From the NCBI GenBank assembly GCA_026991065.1, contig JALXCG010000570.1, forward strand, positions 1 through 15,951: 15,951 bases of DNA. Reading direction: 5' to 3'. Made by a program: the position numbers and the translations under genes. Below the pieces are notes generated by a model, which made no database searches, was not told the DNA's origin, and saw nothing but the letters and a program-made list of their open reading frames with translations. This DNA comes from JALXCG01 sp026991065 [NCBI: Gemmatimonadota bacterium]. GTDB lineage: Bacteria > GCA-2686955. Shown one piece after another: positions 14,234 through 15,951 of the stretch; within the stretch, counting starts at the first letter, position 1; every line of letters starts with the position of its first letter.

Positions 14234-15951
14234 ATGAAGAAACGGCTATTGCTCGCCTTGCTGGCTGCTGGTTACGGCTCCGCAGGCACCGTGGAACTCG
14301 TTTGGGATTTCGAAGCTGGGATTCCCCCCGAGTATTTCGCCACCGACGACTGGGGCATTCGAGACGCGAGTTTTCAGCATGGTCCGCGTGCTGCCGCTGG
14401 AAGTGGCAGCCAGTGGTGTGGAACGCCGGTCGAAGATCTTTCTGAGTATCCCGGGCTTTCGGTGGCCAGTCTCACCACAAGTCCGATCGACCTGACTGAA
14501 CTCCAGTTCGCATCGCTCTATGTGAGTTGGGTGCAGTGGGCTGATTTCGAAGGCGTGGCGACGAACTTCGACGGCGCCCACCTGCTCATCAGCGCCAACG
14601 GCGGAACTTCGTGGGCAGTTGTCGACAGTCCGCCCGCGGGCGGCATTCAGCCCGCTTACGACGACAAGATCCTCGACAACGGGGGAACCCCGCTGTCGGG
14701 TAAGTGGGCATACTGTCACGACACCGTGAGCGGGGACGCGGGCCTTTCGACAGGAGAGATCCCAACCTACCGCGTACTCGGCCAAGCCAAGCCAGTGCAG
14801 ACAGCCAGCGGTGGTTCACCGGAGTGGCGCTCCGTGGCGACTGGAGATCTGATCGCGCTGGGTTACGTATCTCCCAGCGACACCATTCTGCTGCGCTGGC
14901 TTTTCGGTTCCGACACCCTGTCCGGTGGCGAAGGCTATTTCATCGATGATCTGCGCATCGCCGATTCCCCACCGGACTGCAAGATCCCGCCGAGCTTATC
15001 GGTCGATGTGCTCTCCGACACACCCGATACACTCTCCGAGTATGGCGTGAGCGCGGAGATCCTCCGGGTTTGCGCGGATATCGATGAGGACTCGGTGGTG
15101 CTCCACTACTGGAGCGATGTTCAGACCGACACAGTCGCGGTGATCATGGCCAATGAAGGAGGCGGTCATTTTACCGCATCGATCCCGGCTCAGCCGAACG
15201 ACACGGACGTCTGGTACTGGGTGTCCGCGTCTGACGTCGTCGGCAATTACACTCGATCCACCACCCGAACTTTCGAGGTGACCGATGCCATTACCCTGAT
15301 GTTGGATGATGGCCAGCCATTCTACGTCGACCCAACGTTTTTCGCCGCCGGAGATGGTCTTGCGGCTCGGTTCAGGGCGCCTGCCGCCGCCGATTCCTCC
15401 TACAACCTATACAAGGTGCAGGCCTATTTCTCCCGGCGGGGTCGGTTTGATCTTGGTGTCTGGAGGGGCGGCGATGAGGATGAGTCGCCCGCGGAACGGG
15501 TATTTACCAGCGGTCCCATGACCAACGATATCGACAATGGATGGTGGAGCTATGCTCTGGAGGACACCTCGCTGACCTTCTCGGGTGCGGCTCCGATCTA
15601 TGTGGGTTTCACTCTGGTCACCGGCGATTCGCTGGACAATCCCACCATTGCCTATGACGAAGTTCTGGACGACCCGGCAGCGAAGTGGATACTGGAGAAC
15701 AACGAATGGCATGTGGATGAATCGGGGCAGTCGGGCGAACTCATGATTCGACTCAAGGTGAAGGCCAGAGGCGGGACCGGTATCGGTGGCGAAGGCGCTG
15801 CGAGCGCTCTGCCGGCAACCTTTGCGGTGCATGGTAACTACCCCAATCCATTCAACCCGTGGACCGTCATTCGATATGATCTGGCCGCCGGTGCGGGTCC
15901 CGTGCCTGTTCGCGTAACGGTCTACGATCTGGCAGGGCGGAATGTCGCGAC
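14234..15951 (+). CDS. Secreted multidomain protein with a YPNPFNP C-terminal sorting-type domain (runs off window edge)
   Basis: The frame is open from the ATG at 14234 to the edge, 572 residues. GGAG lies 6 nt before the ATG. A signal peptide (MKKRLLLALLAAGYGSAG) is followed by a beta-rich domain (about 20-245) with DGAHLLISANGGTSW and GEGYFIDDLRI (F236-D239 within it), the style of jelly-roll modules in secreted proteins of FCB bacteria. An Ig/fibronectin-like module follows (about 255-350, with VWYWVSASDVVGNYTRSTT), then another beta-rich region (about 355-510) and a Gly/Ala-rich linker. The last part reads AVHGNYPNPFNPWTVIRYDL (N535-P542 within it) and VRVTVYDLAGRNVA. This is the FlgD-Ig/type A-like C-terminal module linked to type IX secretion or surface attachment in that group. 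No catalytic site is recognisable. It is transcribed divergently from the kinase and need not belong to the same pathway. Confidence 0.85.
   Translation, partial: MKKRLLLALLAAGYGSAGTVELVWDFEAGIPPEYFATDDWGIRDASFQHGPRAAAGSGSQWCGTPVEDLSEYPGLSVASLTTSPIDLTELQFASLYVSWVQWADFEGVATNFDGAHLLISANGGTSWAVVDSPPAGGIQPAYDDKILDNGGTPLSGKWAYCHDTVSGDAGLSTGEIPTYRVLGQAKPVQTASGGSPEWRSVATGDLIALGYVSPSDTILLRWLFGSDTLSGGEGYFIDDLRIADSPPDCKIPPSLSVDVLSDTPDTLSEYGVSAEILRVCADIDEDSVVLHYWSDVQTDTVAVIMANEGGGHFTASIPAQPNDTDVWYWVSASDVVGNYTRSTTRTFEVTDAITLMLDDGQPFYVDPTFFAAGDGLAARFRAPAAADSSYNLYKVQAYFSRRGRFDLGVWRGGDEDESPAERVFTSGPMTNDIDNGWWSYALEDTSLTFSGAAPIYVGFTLVTGDSLDNPTIAYDEVLDDPAAKWILENNEWHVDESGQSGELMIRLKVKARGGTGIGGEGAASALPATFAVHGNYPNPFNPWTVIRYDLAAGAGPVPVRVTVYDLAGRNVA

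Noticed and set aside
14246-14785. A 179-codon open frame on the minus strand
   Set aside because: It is antisense to the secreted-protein gene, which has a signal peptide, ribosome site and coherent domains.
1-15951. CRISPR array, tRNA/rRNA genes, insertion sequences or attachment sites
   Set aside because: No regularly spaced repeats, cloverleaf-like intergenic sequence, transposase motifs or flanking repeats were seen in the gaps between genes.

Overview
The window is about 16 kb of GC-rich bacterial DNA that is almost fully coding. Ten genes and one incomplete gene run on the minus strand, from about 14.0 kb down to position 1. One incomplete gene runs on the plus strand at the right edge. 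I see no tRNA, rRNA, CRISPR array, insertion sequence or integrase. The plus-strand gene encodes a secreted multidomain protein that ends in a YPNPFNP-type C-terminal module. That module, together with the GC content and a SurA-like chaperone carrying TPR-like helices, suggests a member of the FCB superphylum such as Eisenbacteria, Krumholzibacteria or Latescibacteria. This is an inference from protein style; no marker gene in the window proves it.

In the direction of minus-strand transcription there are three blocks. Block 1 (14011-12089) is a CTP-dependent polyprenol/dolichol kinase-type membrane protein, then an exported SurA/PpiC-like chaperone. Block 2 (12064-4143) is a tightly packed set of five genes: a GT-C (family 39-like) glycosyltransferase fused to a TPR domain, a NodU/TobZ-type O-carbamoyltransferase, a B12-binding-domain radical SAM enzyme, a SPASM-like radical SAM enzyme, and a family 2 glycosyltransferase with C-terminal membrane segments. 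Three of the four junctions are ATGA stop/start overlaps and the fourth is a 5-nt gap, so these proteins are probably made together. Block 3 (4040-1) is housekeeping: rpsO, pnp, dut and the start of asnS. It begins at a good sigma70-type promoter whose -35 box overlaps the stop codon of block 2.

The most interesting part is block 2, which looks like an uncharacterised glycan, glycolipid or natural-product pathway. Two glycosyltransferases, one of a class that uses polyprenyl-phosphate sugars, sit beside an O-carbamoylating enzyme and two different radical SAM enzymes. The polyprenol kinase just upstream could supply the lipid carrier. The product cannot be read from the sequence. Second in interest is the rpsO leader, where two tandem TTTGGC copies compete for one GCCAAA partner, a possible autoregulatory switch for ribosomal protein S15.

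The longest stretch without a gene is the 339-nt pnp leader (3432-3770), which holds several hairpin-capable inverted repeats. The divergent gap between the kinase and the secreted-protein gene (14012-14233) holds a candidate promoter in each direction and a hairpin.
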